64,000 nt of DNA from Caldicellulosiruptor danielii (GCF_034343125.1 NZ_CP139957.1:1661001-1725000), one strand, 5' to 3'; positions 1 through 8,786 are shown, counted from the first letter of the stretch. The notes: a model not told the origin generated them from the letters alone. A program made the numbers and translations.

Positions 1-646
1 TTGCATTTTGAACAACTGTCTTTATCAAATTTGCTCCCCCGCGCGGAATTAAAAGGTCTAAATACTCGTTGAGTTTCATCATTGCAACTGCTGTCTCTCT
101 TGATGTGTCTTCTACAATCTCTATGCTACCTTCCTCAATCCCTGCTTCAATTAGTCCTTCTTTCATTGTCTTGACAAGCGCAATGTTAGAATTTATAGCT
201 TCAGACCCGCCTCGCAAAAGAACACTGTTTCCTGCTTTTAAACACAAGACGGCTGCATCAACAGTAACATTTGGTCTTGCCTCATAGATTATTCCAATTG
301 CACCAATCGGCACTCTCTTTTGACCTATTACAAGCCCATTCGGGCGCTTCCACATAGAAATAACCTCACCAACCGGGTCAGGAAGTTTTATAACATCCTC
401 AATTCCCTTGCAGATTTGCTTTATTCTGTCCTCTGTTAGCTTTAACCTGTCTAAAAGTGCTCCTTTTATACCTTTAGAGATAGCATTTTCCATATCTTTT
501 TGGTTTTCTTGCAAAATAAAATCCATCTTTTCTAATATCTTTTGAGATATACATGAAAGTGCTTTGTTTTTTTCATTTTCAGAAAGGTTCATAAGTTTTT
601 TTGAAGCCTCTTTCACCTTTTTTGCTTTGTAAATCAAGTCACTCAT
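1..646 (-). CDS. proA: Gamma-glutamyl phosphate reductase, 5' part only (runs off the window)
   Basis: Second step of proline synthesis: NADPH-dependent reduction of gamma-glutamyl phosphate to glutamate semialdehyde. About 215 N-terminal codons are visible, beginning MSDLIYKAKK at the ATG at 646-644. The fragment carries the family's NAD(P)-binding-side sequence, including IGIIYEARPNVTVDAA and SVLLRGGSEA. The catalytic cysteine would lie beyond the left edge. The start sits 9 bp after the proB stop, so the two genes are one operon in the order orf-proB-proA. Identification is firm because of the fragment's sequence and the proB neighbour. Confidence 0.95.
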   Translation of the reverse strand, partial: MSDLIYKAKKVKEASKKLMNLSENEKNKALSCISQKILEKMDFILQENQKDMENAISKGIKGALLDRLKLTEDRIKQICKGIEDVIKLPDPVGEVISMWKRPNGLVIGQKRVPIGAIGIIYEARPNVTVDAAVLCLKAGNSVLLRGGSEAINSNIALVKTMKEGLIEAGIEEGSIEIVEDTSRETAVAMMKLNEYLDLLIPRGGANLIKTVVQNA

Positions 647-655
647 CTTTTCACT

Positions 656-1462
656 TCACTCCCTCTTTGATAATACTTCTTTGCAAATAAACAGTGTGCC
701 AACATCTTTCCCTGCTAAGATGTCTCTCAAAACTGATGGATTTTCCCCATTTGCAATTACCATAGGAATTTTGTTTTGCATTGCAATCTTTGCTGCCTCA
801 ATTTTAGTTTGCATACCACCAGTTGAGTTCAAAGACCCAGCTCCTCCTGCAATGCTCTCTATGTATGAGTCAATCTCAAAAACCTCTTTTATAAGCTCAG
901 CATCCTTGTTCAGTCTTGGGTCACATGAATACAGTCCGTCTATGTCAGAAAGAATTATCAAAAGGTCAGCATCAATTATTGTAGCAACATAAGCAGACAA
1001 AGTATCGTTGTCGCCAAATTCAAGCTCTTCAATTGCAACAACGTCATTTTCATTCACAATTGGAATTGCTCCAAACCTGAAAAGCTGCTCAAATGTGTTT
1101 TTAACATTCAGCATCTTTTTTTCCTCATCAACAACATCTTTTGTCAAGAGCACCTGTGCAACAACAACTCCATACTCACCGAATAGCTTTTCGTAAATCT
1201 GCATCAAAATTCCCTGGCCAATTGCCGCCAAAGCCTGTTTTTCTTGTGTTGTTTTGTGATTTTTTGTAAGCCCAAGCCGCCCCAAACCTGAGGCAACAGC
1301 ACCAGATGTGACAAGCACAACGTCTCTTCCCTCATTTTTTATGTCAGAAAGAACCCTTGCAAGTTTTTCCAGTCGCGAAAGATTTAGTTTGCCGGTTGGA
1401 TATGTAACAGTGCTTGTTCCAACCTTTACAACAACCTTTTTTACATTTCCAAAGTCTCGCAT
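656..1462 (-). CDS. proB: Glutamate 5-kinase, short form without PUA domain
   Basis: Phosphorylates glutamate to gamma-glutamyl phosphate, the first step of proline synthesis, in the cytoplasm. It is 268 residues long and has an amino-acid-kinase fold: an N-terminal VKVGTSTVT phosphate-binding strand, the substrate segment IVNENDVVA, and GDNDTLSAYVA followed by ILSDIDGLY. The common bacterial enzyme (about 365 residues, for example E. coli) carries a C-terminal PUA domain. Here the protein stops just after the kinase domain, as in some short ProB proteins, so this looks like a natural short form and not a truncation. It lies 10 bp downstream of the 100-residue gene and 9 bp upstream of proA. 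Confidence 0.95.
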   Translation of the reverse strand: MRDFGNVKKVVVKVGTSTVTYPTGKLNLSRLEKLARVLSDIKNEGRDVVLVTSGAVASGLGRLGLTKNHKTTQEKQALAAIGQGILMQIYEKLFGEYGVVVAQVLLTKDVVDEEKKMLNVKNTFEQLFRFGAIPIVNENDVVAIEELEFGDNDTLSAYVATIIDADLLIILSDIDGLYSCDPRLNKDAELIKEVFEIDSYIESIAGGAGSLNSTGGMQTKIEAAKIAMQNKIPMVIANGENPSVLRDILAGKDVGTLFICKEVLSKRE

Positions 1463-1472
1463 TTTCCACTTT

Positions 1473-1775
1473 CTACTCCTTTTCTATGGTAAAATCTTTC
1501 AAGCTATTGTTAAAAATGATTTTATACTTTGAATTCTCGTCAACCACATAAAGCTGGGTTTGGGTTACAATATTAATGTTTATTCTGTTTAGAATTTCTT
1601 CCTGTATGATGGAAGCAATATTTGGTATAAATCTTTTTGGGTCGTTTTCATCAAGGCTTTTGATGTATATTGGAAGCTTTCCTTGTTGGGGTTTATAAAT
1701 TTCAACGTTTATGACACCTGGTGATACAGGGATGTCTGTTGGATATAAAAGTTTTATGTTATAAAGTACTTCCAT
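1473..1775 (-). CDS. Hypothetical protein, first gene of the proB-proA operon
   Basis: A 100-residue soluble protein beginning MEVLYNIKLLYPTDIP. I do not recognise the family and see no signal peptide, membrane segment or cysteine motif. It is rich in Ile, Asn and Lys. A Shine-Dalgarno-like run (CAGGGGGAAG in mRNA sense) precedes the ATG, and the stop lies 10 bp before proB, so it is co-transcribed with the proline genes. Coding is supported by the ribosome site, tight spacing and promoter at 1823-1851. No function can be inferred beyond the neighbourhood. Confidence 0.75.
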   Translation of the reverse strand: MEVLYNIKLLYPTDIPVSPGVINVEIYKPQQGKLPIYIKSLDENDPKRFIPNIASIIQEEILNRININIVTQTQLYVVDENSKYKIIFNNSLKDFTIEKE

Positions 1776-1822
1776 AATGCACTTCCCCCTGATAAAATTT
1801 AAGATATGAGCTGTTTATATTT

Positions 1823-1851
1823 ATTCTATCAAATTAATGTGTACCCTTCAA
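1823..1851 (-). promoter_or_regulatory. Sigma-A type promoter for the orf-proB-proA operon
   Basis: On the minus strand: -35 TTGAAG (1851-1846), a 17-bp spacer, and -10 TAGAAT (1828-1823). It lies about 50 bp upstream of the first gene's ATG, in the divergent gap with thpR. Confidence 0.6.
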
Positions 1852-1893
1852 AGATTTTTCTAAAAATTCTGTATTGAAAGGAATGAAGATAGA

Positions 1894-2445
1894 ATGCGAA
1901 CATTCATTGGTATTGACTTCCCAAAAAGCTTAAAAGAGCAGATTGTTGAAGTGCAAAGCTTTTTAAAGTCAATCAGTAAAAAAGGCAGATGGAAGTACAT
2001 TGACAACTTTCATTTAACCCTTAAATTCTTGGGTGAGATTGAATATGAAAAGGTAGAAAAAATCAGACAGGCGCTTGAAAAAAATCTAAAAGATTTTTCT
2101 CGTTTTTCTTTAAAAATCTCATCGTGCGGATATTTTAAAGGGCATGGAAACTTGAGAGTTGTGTATCTAAAGCCAGATGGCAATCTTGAAAAACTTAATA
2201 CCCTTTTTTCTCTTGTTGAGGATGCAATGGCAGAGGTTGGCTTTGAAAGAGAAAAAAGAGAGTACATACCCCATATAACAATTGCCCAGGATGTTGTGTT
2301 AAATGAGCCTTTTGAGAATTTTCATAAGTATGTTGAATGCTTTTCTTTTGATGAAATTCCTGTTGAAAAGGTCATTCTTTTTTTGAGTGAGGAGATAGAT
2401 AGAAAAAGAGTCTATACACCTATATTTGATATTGAGCTTGTATAA
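1894..2445 (+). CDS. thpR: RNA 2',3'-cyclic phosphodiesterase (2H family)
   Basis: A 183-residue member of the 2H phosphoesterase/LigT family, which opens 2',3'-cyclic phosphate ends of RNA and can ligate tRNA halves in vitro. Both catalytic H-x-T/S signatures are visible: HLTLKF near residue 43 and HITIAQ near residue 127. They have the usual spacing for the two-lobed fold. The N-terminus MRTFIGIDFP is typical. The start is supported by an upstream GAAAGGAATGAAG. It is the first gene on the plus strand, divergent from the proline operon and followed 40 bp later by an MFS gene. Confidence 0.9.
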   Translation: MRTFIGIDFPKSLKEQIVEVQSFLKSISKKGRWKYIDNFHLTLKFLGEIEYEKVEKIRQALEKNLKDFSRFSLKISSCGYFKGHGNLRVVYLKPDGNLEKLNTLFSLVEDAMAEVGFEREKREYIPHITIAQDVVLNEPFENFHKYVECFSFDEIPVEKVILFLSEEIDRKRVYTPIFDIELV

Positions 2446-2485
2446 ATAAGTCAATCTTAAATTTTACAGAAAGGAATGAAAGATT

Positions 2486-3667
2486 GTGCCACAGTTCAGT
2501 TCAAAGCAGGGCTTAAAAGTTCTTCTCTCAAGTATTTCCTTATTTATTTTGGCAAATGCTTTTATGGGAATTGGCGGTGGGATAAACGACACAATATTTA
2601 ACAACTACATTGCTGCAACATACAAGATATCCCCCATGGCAAGAGGAGTTCTGGAGTTTCCGCGCGAAACCCCTGGTTTTTTAATTATCTTTCTTATTGG
2701 TTTTTTATACTTCCTTGGCGACCTAAGGGTAAGCATAATTGCCACTTTTCTTTGCTCATTTTCGCTGATTGGTCTTGGATTTCTTGCCCCAAGCTTTCTG
2801 CTTTTGATTGTTTGGACAGCCATATACAACACAGGCACACATCTTAATATGGTTCTGACCTCAAGCATTGGAATGGAGCTTTCGAAAGAGGATGAGTATG
2901 GTAAAACCTTGGGGCTCATTGGCTCTGTTGCAACAGCAGCATCTATAATTGGATATTTCATAGTAATGGTGGGTTTTAAGTTTTTAAACTTTTCTTTTCA
3001 AGCTGCATATGTTGTTGCCGCTGTGATGTATCTTTTTGCAGCCCTGTTTCTTGTGCCAATAAAACTTCCAAAAAAGACACAGCACAAGGGATTTAAGTTT
3101 GTGATAAAAAAGGATTACTGGCTTTACTATGTGCTTTCAATCTTCTTTGGAGCAAGAAAACAAATATTTATCACCTTTGCACCCTGGGTCTTGATTAAGA
3201 TTTTCAAACAACCTGTTGCAAATTTTGCGCTTGTGGGAATTATTTGTTCATTTTTAGGAATTGGTTTTAGAAATATAATCGGTAGGCTCATTGACAGGCT
3301 TGGCGAAAAGAAGATACTCACATTCGATGCGGTAGTAATCTTTCTTATATGCCTTGGATATGCAGCAACTGAGAACATAAAAATAAAATGGCTCGCACTT
3401 GCCATTGCCTATGGGTGTTACATCATTGATAACTTGATGTTTGCAACATCAATGGCAAGGTCAACATACATAAAAAAGGTCATCAAAAACCCTGATGATT
3501 TGACCCCTACACTTTCAACAGGCACAAGCATGGATCATGCAGTTTCAATGAGCCTTCCTATGCTATCTGGCTTTTTGTGGAATAAGTTTGGGTATGAATA
3601 TGTGTTCTTGCTTGCGGCTCTCTTTGCGTTGGGGAACTTGTATTTTGTAAGGAAGATAGAAATTTGA
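2486..3667 (+). CDS. Major facilitator superfamily transporter
   Basis: A 393-residue integral membrane protein with about twelve hydrophobic segments and a central charged loop (residues about 195-210, KLPKKTQHKG), as in MFS permeases. An MFS-like loop with a Gly/Arg/Lys-rich stretch follows TM8 (GRLIDRLGEKK near residue 265). The start is GTG at 2486 with GAAAGGAATGAAAG just upstream. The substrate cannot be read from sequence. It probably forms a small plus-strand unit with thpR, to which it is not functionally linked in any obvious way. Confidence 0.8.
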   Translation: MPQFSSKQGLKVLLSSISLFILANAFMGIGGGINDTIFNNYIAATYKISPMARGVLEFPRETPGFLIIFLIGFLYFLGDLRVSIIATFLCSFSLIGLGFLAPSFLLLIVWTAIYNTGTHLNMVLTSSIGMELSKEDEYGKTLGLIGSVATAASIIGYFIVMVGFKFLNFSFQAAYVVAAVMYLFAALFLVPIKLPKKTQHKGFKFVIKKDYWLYYVLSIFFGARKQIFITFAPWVLIKIFKQPVANFALVGIICSFLGIGFRNIIGRLIDRLGEKKILTFDAVVIFLICLGYAATENIKIKWLALAIAYGCYIIDNLMFATSMARSTYIKKVIKNPDDLTPTLSTGTSMDHAVSMSLPMLSGFLWNKFGYEYVFLLAALFALGNLYFVRKIEI

Positions 3668-3761
3668 CATTGACCTTAAAATTTTTGAGGTGAAGTTAAA
3701 CCTAATTTGAAAGGTATTTTTATTTTAGATAATTTATGCTTAATTGGGGAGAGAACCGAAA

Positions 3762-4022
3762 ATGCTTGAAATATCTCTGTTTTATGGCATAAGAATTACA
3801 ATGTACTACGATGATCACAATCCCTCTCATTTTCATGCAACCTATAATGGGTTTGAAGCAGAGATTGATATAATTAATGGTAGAGCTTTAAAAGGATATC
3901 TGCCAAAAAGACAACTAAAACTTGTTTTGGCCTGGGCAGAAATTCATAAAGATGAGCTTATGCAAAACTGGGAACTTGCAAAAGATCACAAGCCTTTGAT
4001 GAGAATTAATCCTTTAGTGTAG
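3762..4022 (+). CDS. DUF4160 protein, partner of the next gene
   Basis: An 86-residue protein from the ATG at 3762, preferred over the TTG at 3744 because GGGGAGAG sits 9 bp upstream. It matches the DUF4160 pattern: ISLFYGIRITMYYDDHNPSHFHA near the N-terminus, here with paired His and Asp residues, and KGYLPKRQLKLVLAW followed by HKDELMQNW. DUF4160 and DUF2442 genes are very often adjacent and are frequently suggested to be toxin-antitoxin-like, but the function is unproven. The neighbour 26 bp downstream is the DUF2442 protein. Confidence 0.85.
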   Translation: MLEISLFYGIRITMYYDDHNPSHFHATYNGFEAEIDIINGRALKGYLPKRQLKLVLAWAEIHKDELMQNWELAKDHKPLMRINPLV

Positions 4023-4048
4023 AGTATACTTTACGAGGTGATTGGCGC

Positions 4049-4396
4049 ATGATGGAATATTATCCTGAGGTTGTTCAGGTTATACCGACAGAAGACTATA
4101 AAGTTTATATTTATTTTGATGATGGCAGCATTAAACTCTTTGATGCATCAAGTCTTCTTGAAAAGGGCGAATTTCAAAGACTTAAAGACAAAAAGTTTTT
4201 CATGGAAAGATGTACAGTTTTAAATGGCACACTTGCATGGGATGTAAGTGGTACTTACGATGAAACAACCTGTCTTGATTTAGACCCTCTTGTTCTATAT
4301 CAAACCTGTCCTGAGGTGGAAGAGCCCACATGGCTTTTTGAAAAGATTGAAAATGAATTTATTAAGCAAAAGGATAACAAAGAAGGGGCTTTTTAG
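4049..4396 (+). CDS. DUF2442 protein, partner of the DUF4160 gene
   Basis: A 115-residue protein with the DUF2442 signature: VVQVIPTEDYKVYIYFDDG near the N-terminus, FDASSLLEKGEF, and a C-terminal LAWDVSGTYDETTCLDLDP. It starts at the first of two tandem ATG codons, with GAGGTG 8 bp upstream. The pair with DUF4160 is recurrent in bacteria, with proposed antitoxin or DNA-binding roles that are not established. Its stop codon lies in the loop of the terminator hairpin that it shares with the convergent flagellar operon. Confidence 0.85.
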   Translation: MMEYYPEVVQVIPTEDYKVYIYFDDGSIKLFDASSLLEKGEFQRLKDKKFFMERCTVLNGTLAWDVSGTYDETTCLDLDPLVLYQTCPEVEEPTWLFEKIENEFIKQKDNKEGAF

Positions 4397-4404
4397 AAAG
4401 CCCC
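4385..4404. terminator. Bidirectional intrinsic terminator between convergent units
   Basis: A perfect 8-bp stem, GGGGCTTT / AAAGCCCC, with a TTAG loop. T-rich flanks lie to the right and A-rich flanks to the left. The loop contains the stop codon of the DUF2442 gene, and the right arm touches the stop of the FliT-like gene. Confidence 0.8.
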
Positions 4405-4877
4405 TATTCTTTCCTGTCAAAGCCAGATGGAAACTGGGTCTGTTTGTACTGCGAATAGTCCTTCAGAGCCTCTTTTTTGTACTTCATGCTTTTTATTGTC
4501 TTTTTTAGCTCATCAAATTTTGCTCGAATCAGAACATTATTTTTTTCATCAATGTCCTTTATAACCTGAAGCTTTTGCAAAATAGATGATGTGAGATTCT
4601 TAAGTAAAATACCTGTCTCTTTGTCTATGTCAGTTATCTCATCAAAGCTTTTGATATTCTTTGCCTTCTTTATCCCTTCAAATTCCTTTATAAACTCATC
4701 ATCAATGGAATTTATCCTTTCAATTAGTCTTGCTTTTTTATCAACAATTTCACCCAGCTCATCAAAATTGTCATTTAAAATATACTCCTGCTGAATATTT
4801 GTAAGCTGTAAAAATTGGTCTATAAGCTTTTCCTTTTCCTCAAGAAGATTTATCAATTTTTCATACATAAACCCCAA
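4404..4877 (-). CDS. Flagellar export chaperone, FlgN/FliT type
   Basis: A 157-residue, almost entirely alpha-helical protein with heptad-like charged repeats (LLEEKEKLIDQFLQL near the N-terminus). It is last in the flaG-fliD-fliS operon. In Bacillus-like genomes this slot is filled by FliT, the chaperone for FliD. The sequence resembles the FlgN/FliT superfamily in length and coiled-coil character, but I see no diagnostic motif, so the name rests on position plus general form. It starts 5 bp after the fliS stop and ends at the shared terminator. Confidence 0.65.
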   Translation of the reverse strand: MGFMYEKLINLLEEKEKLIDQFLQLTNIQQEYILNDNFDELGEIVDKKARLIERINSIDDEFIKEFEGIKKAKNIKSFDEITDIDKETGILLKNLTSSILQKLQVIKDIDEKNNVLIRAKFDELKKTIKSMKYKKEALKDYSQYKQTQFPSGFDRKE

Positions 4878-4882
4878 CCCTT

Positions 4883-5260
4883 TTATTTGTTTTTCTGCTG
4901 TCTGGCAATCTTGATTGCCTCAGCCCAGGTATTTCGCATCTCCTCAACAATTTCAAGCGCTTCCTGTAAGTATTTCTTATCTTTTTTAAGATTTGCCTGA
5001 ATAAGCCACCTGTATACAAAATCATATAGGCTCATGAGATTTTTAGAAATCTCATAACTCATATCAAGTGTTGACATGAGCTCTGTAATGATATTCTCTG
5101 CCTTGATTATATTTTCATTTGCCCTGTCAAGCTTTTTTTCATCAATTGCCTGCATGGCAAGTTTTATAAATCTTATACACCCGTCATAAAGCATAAGCGT
5201 CAGTTCCTCAGGCGGCTTTGTCATTATTATCTCTTCCTGATATCTTGCTGCTGCGTCCAT
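4883..5260 (-). CDS. fliS: Flagellin export chaperone FliS
   Basis: A 125-residue cytoplasmic chaperone that binds the C-terminus of flagellin before export and, in Bacillus, takes part in the FliW-CsrA circuit. Family hallmarks: PPEELTLMLYDGCIRFIKLA near residue 20, helical throughout, and the C-terminal segment LYDFVYRWLIQANLKKD. It lies 40 bp downstream of fliD in the canonical fliD-fliS-fliT order. Confidence 0.95.
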   Translation of the reverse strand: MDAAARYQEEIIMTKPPEELTLMLYDGCIRFIKLAMQAIDEKKLDRANENIIKAENIITELMSTLDMSYEISKNLMSLYDFVYRWLIQANLKKDKKYLQEALEIVEEMRNTWAEAIKIARQQKNK

Positions 5261-5300
5261 GTATTTTCCCCCTTGTCAATTTTTGTTTATATCTCTTTTA

Positions 5301-7166
5301 TTATCTACCACTGAACTGCTGAGAAAGCCATGAACTTTGAGTGTTCATCTGAGCAATTAGCCTCTCGAGCTGTGTAAACTGCCTGTAGTATCTATCTTCA
5401 ATCTGCTTGAGTCTATCTTGCTCAGCATTCATCTGGTCTATAATTGTTCTCAGCTGTTTTCCTATCGCACTATTTGGGTCATATGAACTTGTAAAATATG
5501 GTTTGCCGGCTTTGTCGTATATCTTCTTAAGAGTATCATTGGCAATATTGTAAATGCGCTGCAAAATCCCGTCATCTTCATTAGACTTAGAATCAGAACC
5601 GGTTAAAGTAAACAGTTTAACAAATGCATCAAAATTATTTGCTATTGCATCTTTTAGCTTACTCTCATCTTTTATATAAATCTTCCCTTCTTTGCTTTCA
5701 AAATAGCTAAAAGTCTCTATTCCTGCCTCTGAAATTGTATCCAGATTGGATGGAAGCCCGGGAACCTGCTTGTAAAGATAATATCTGACGTTGTCTAAAA
5801 AACCAGATAAGATTGAATCACCATACAATAGTCCTTTTTTTGCAGCATCTTCCCATTTTTGAATATCAGTATCTTTCATCTGAGACTTTTGCTCATCTGT
5901 CAGAGGTAAATAATCTCTGTTTCGTTTTTCTGTTATTTTACTATAAATCTTGCTGACAAGGTCGTTGTATTTGTTTATAAATTCTTTGATATTGTTTACA
6001 ACAGCATCTACATCTTTTGAGATGGAAAATGACTTTAATCCACTCGTTATACTTTTTAATCCTATGCTCATTCCATAAAGATTGAAAGTATTTGATGAAG
6101 AATATAAATAAGAAGACAAATTTCCAAAAGGGTCTTCTATGCTTATTACAGAATCCTGACCAACTGCTTTGTATTCTCCACTCCCTATAGTTGATGAGGA
6201 TATTGAAGTCAAATCTGTATTTGAAGAATCAAGGTTTTGTGAAGATGTTGTTATAATATACAATTTATCCTCTTGCGCGCTATATGAAGCCTTTATACCA
6301 GTATCTGCTAAATTTTTATTAATAGCTATTGCTATTTGATATCCGACTTTATCTTTGTCCTGTAATGTATTAGGGTCTAAATTTACATTCACAGTAGTAT
6401 CCTTAATTTTGATGGTAAAATTAGGATTTGAGATATTTTGGTCCAATACAAAAGAATAAACTTTATTATCTGGGGTTAAATCTGCCGAATTTATAGAAAT
6501 ACTAACATTTGACCCTGTTTTGTTAGAAGTTAAAATAAGTTTGTCTAATGTTGAATCGTAATAAGCTTTAAGACCAACACTACTAAACTGTTTATTTACT
6601 TCTTCTGCAACCTTCGAACCAAAATTTGACTCTGTAATACTTGTATCTAAATTAATTGTAATTGTACGCGATTGCGGAGCACTTATTCCATCACTAAATT
6701 CTATCCCTAAAGATATAGATGTTTTTGAGTTTTGTTTTGCTTCATTATATTTCATTTTTAATTCCGAAAACATTACCACAGGTGAAGCCGCCAACTGTTT
6801 CACATCAATTTGATAATTCCCCTCTAAGACATTTGCCGAACCTGTAACATCAATATACCCATTATCCACAGCTTCACCGCTTGTTTTGTATTTTACAAAA
6901 TTGCTCGAAAGTTTTAGATTAAATATATAATCTTTAAAGCTGGAAATTGCATTTGCCATATCCATATAATCTTGGCGCTGCCACTCAAGTAGCTGCTTTT
7001 GCTGATAAAGTTTGTTGTATTTTGTCTTTTCTATGCTCATCAAACCCTGTATGATAGAGTCTGTATCAAGTCCGCTTGCAAGCCCACCAATTCTGGTGTA
7101 ATACTTATATGTCGAATACGGATTTGTCGAAGTTGTAGAACTTGTTGAATTGACATTCATACCCAT
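5301..7166 (-). CDS. fliD: Flagellar filament cap protein FliD (hook-associated protein 2)
   Basis: Forms the cap under which flagellin polymerises. At 621 residues it is longer than the roughly 500-residue Bacillus protein, with the extra length in the variable middle. The FliD N-terminal region is clear (RIGGLASGLDTDSIIQGLMS near residue 25, then QQKQLLEWQRQDYMD). The conserved C-terminal region includes VNNIKEFINKYNDLVSKIYSK and ends in a coiled-coil-like segment (ERLIAQMNTQSSWLSQQF). The middle (residues about 140-350) is Ser/Thr/Asn-rich and could be exposed. It follows flaG by 9 bp. Confidence 0.95.
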   Translation of the reverse strand: MGMNVNSTSSTTSTNPYSTYKYYTRIGGLASGLDTDSIIQGLMSIEKTKYNKLYQQKQLLEWQRQDYMDMANAISSFKDYIFNLKLSSNFVKYKTSGEAVDNGYIDVTGSANVLEGNYQIDVKQLAASPVVMFSELKMKYNEAKQNSKTSISLGIEFSDGISAPQSRTITINLDTSITESNFGSKVAEEVNKQFSSVGLKAYYDSTLDKLILTSNKTGSNVSISINSADLTPDNKVYSFVLDQNISNPNFTIKIKDTTVNVNLDPNTLQDKDKVGYQIAIAINKNLADTGIKASYSAQEDKLYIITTSSQNLDSSNTDLTSISSSTIGSGEYKAVGQDSVISIEDPFGNLSSYLYSSSNTFNLYGMSIGLKSITSGLKSFSISKDVDAVVNNIKEFINKYNDLVSKIYSKITEKRNRDYLPLTDEQKSQMKDTDIQKWEDAAKKGLLYGDSILSGFLDNVRYYLYKQVPGLPSNLDTISEAGIETFSYFESKEGKIYIKDESKLKDAIANNFDAFVKLFTLTGSDSKSNEDDGILQRIYNIANDTLKKIYDKAGKPYFTSSYDPNSAIGKQLRTIIDQMNAEQDRLKQIEDRYYRQFTQLERLIAQMNTQSSWLSQQFSGR

Positions 7167-7175
7167 TCACCACCT

Positions 7176-7580
7176 TTACTTTCGCTCATCAACAAATATG
7201 CCTGCAAGCTCCCACAACTTTGCAATTATGTCCAAAATCTTCTCTGGCGGAATTTCACGAATGAGCTCATTTGTCTCTTTGTCATATACCTTCACAACTA
7301 TCTCATGGGTCTCTTTGTGTATTGAAAACTCAAGCCTTGTATATTTTGCCTCAAAAGCTTTGTTTGCCTGATTTATCATCTTTATGAGAGTGTCTTCATC
7401 TATTTCTTTTTTGTTATTTTTATCTGCTAATTTATCATAAACCTCATCCTTATTTATGCCCTTTTCACCCTGAAGGTTAATCTCTGCATTCTCAGGTTTC
7501 ATTTTACTTTCTTGAAATCTTGGCACTGCATTTGATATATCAATGGTCTTGACACCAATACCATCAACAACCATTTTCAA
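7176..7580 (-). CDS. flaG: FlaG family flagellar protein
   Basis: A 134-residue protein. Its C-terminal half matches the FlaG family: YTRLEFSIHKETHEIVVKVYD followed by EIPPEKILDIIAKLWELAG. The N-terminal half is polar and low in conservation. FlaG is linked to filament length or assembly, and the gene normally precedes fliD, as here. It is the first gene of the flaG-fliD-fliS-fliT-like operon, which begins 32 bp downstream of a sigma-28 -10 element. Confidence 0.9.
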   Translation of the reverse strand: MKMVVDGIGVKTIDISNAVPRFQESKMKPENAEINLQGEKGINKDEVYDKLADKNNKKEIDEDTLIKMINQANKAFEAKYTRLEFSIHKETHEIVVKVYDKETNELIREIPPEKILDIIAKLWELAGIFVDERK

Positions 7581-7611
7581 ATTCCCTCACTTTGTAGTAT
7601 TTCTTTATATA

Positions 7612-7639
7612 TTATCGGTGGAAAAAAGAAAAAAGTTTA
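7612..7639 (-). promoter_or_regulatory. Sigma-28 (SigD) promoter for flaG-fliD-fliS
   Basis: On the minus strand: TAAA (7639-7636), 16 bp, then ACCGATAA (7619-7612). This matches the flagellar sigma factor consensus TAAA-N15-GCCGATAA apart from one extra spacer base. The same 16-bp spacing appears at the fliC and flgM promoters in this window. Confidence 0.75.
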
Positions 7640-7674
7640 ATAAGTAAACTGAGACAAAACACAATTTTAATTGT

Positions 7675-8331
7675 TTACATTTCCTCTTCACTTTCAACCG
7701 GTGGAAGTAAATTGATAAACCTTGCCAAGCATAGCAATGTCATAAATAAACCTGTGATGTTTTCAAAAAATATCAAATTTGCAATAGTTGAATTTTTACT
7801 ACCTGCTATTTGTTCTATTTCATCTGCATTGAATATTGTAACATTTAAAATATTTGCACGTATAAAATCCCAAACAGAACTATCATCAGGAAAGTTTCCG
7901 CCTATCTTTAAAAGACAAATCATCATTACTGAATACCACAGCATAATTTCAACAAAATTATGAAGAAGCAATATAATTGTCCTCGTTACAGATTTTATTT
8001 TATATTCTCTTTTATTTTTCTTAGTTCTTATTCTATCAAAAAATAAAACATTTACCTGATACACTATTATTTCAAAAACTCTCAAAACTCCATAAATTAA
8101 AATTATCCAAAAGATAGCTTTAAAACGGGAATTTATGTAATATGTTGAAACTACAGCCAGAAAAGAAAGAAGTATGTTTCCCAATACCCATGCATCAACT
8201 AAAAAATAGCCCTTATTTTTTGCAATCTTTCTAACCCAGTAAAATATTGATATTTTACTTAAGTAATAAAAAATTCTTTCCCAAAAAGTGACTATAAAGC
8301 TGTCATTATAATCTTTGCTCATGTGTGACAC
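7675..8331 (-). CDS. Multi-pass membrane protein of unknown function
   Basis: A 218-residue protein with about four hydrophobic segments (near residues 47-66, 72-98, 118-143 and 190-208). The layout of the last two membrane segments around a polar loop recalls two-TM ion-channel proteins, but no selectivity-filter motif is evident, so I do not assign a function. The start ATG is at 8331. It sits between the glycosylation island and the flaG operon. The first 131 bp of the gene lie inside the 506-bp repeat, so a second, truncated copy of its 5' end is found at 10672-10802. Confidence 0.7.
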   Translation of the reverse strand: MSHMSKDYNDSFIVTFWERIFYYLSKISIFYWVRKIAKNKGYFLVDAWVLGNILLSFLAVVSTYYINSRFKAIFWIILIYGVLRVFEIIVYQVNVLFFDRIRTKKNKREYKIKSVTRTIILLLHNFVEIMLWYSVMMICLLKIGGNFPDDSSVWDFIRANILNVTIFNADEIEQIAGSKNSTIANLIFFENITGLFMTLLCLARFINLLPPVESEEEM

Positions 8332-8706
8332 CTCATATATTCAGTTATTAGTAGCTATGGTTTTAAATAATACATTACAAAATTTTTATAATAATGATTG
8401 ATTCTAGTATATTTACTTGCATATTAAAAAATTTCAAATTAAAAACTTTAATTCATATATTTGTATAATTAAATGATTTTTAGGTTAAACTCCAAGGAAT
8501 TTTATTTTCTTTTGAGATCTTTTCGTATTCTTCTATCTGTTGTAATGAATAGTCATACATGTCAATTTCTTTATTATAATAGTAATGTTTATACCATTCT
8601 ATCGTCTTATAAATGGTCTTCTGTATATCTAAAATGGGTTTCCAACCCAAATATGATTTTGCTTTACTAGTGTCTAATTTTAACAAATCTGTCTCGTAAA
8701 AATTAT
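8201..8706. repeat. 506-bp direct repeat, left copy, flanking the IS element
   Basis: This block appears identical by eye to 10672-11177. It covers the 5' end of the membrane-protein gene, the intergenic gap and the 3' end of rfbG. It abuts the IS left end at 8707. The 376 bp between the membrane gene and the IS hold only this repeat, with an rfbG fragment and no other gene that I can see. Confidence 0.95.
8480..8706 (-). pseudogene. 3' fragment of rfbG created by the IS-linked duplication
   Basis: The last 75 codons of CDP-glucose 4,6-dehydratase, from FYETDLLKLDTSKAKSYLGW to the normal stop. They duplicate the 3' end of the intact gene at 10951-12057. The 5' side is cut exactly at the IS boundary, so the fragment has no native start or ribosome site. 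It could only be expressed as a 68-residue internal ORF and is almost certainly non-functional. Confidence 0.9.
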
Positions 8707-8786
8707 TTTGACTTTGTCAGTTGGAAATTTAAAAAGCTTGATAGTACTGGGATTGGAAATAAAAGGGTGGGGAATTTGTCACTACA

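Noticed and set aside
8473..8670. A 65-residue plus-strand frame repeated at 10944-11141
   Set aside because: It is antisense to the rfbG 3' end and is duplicated only because the 506-bp block is duplicated.
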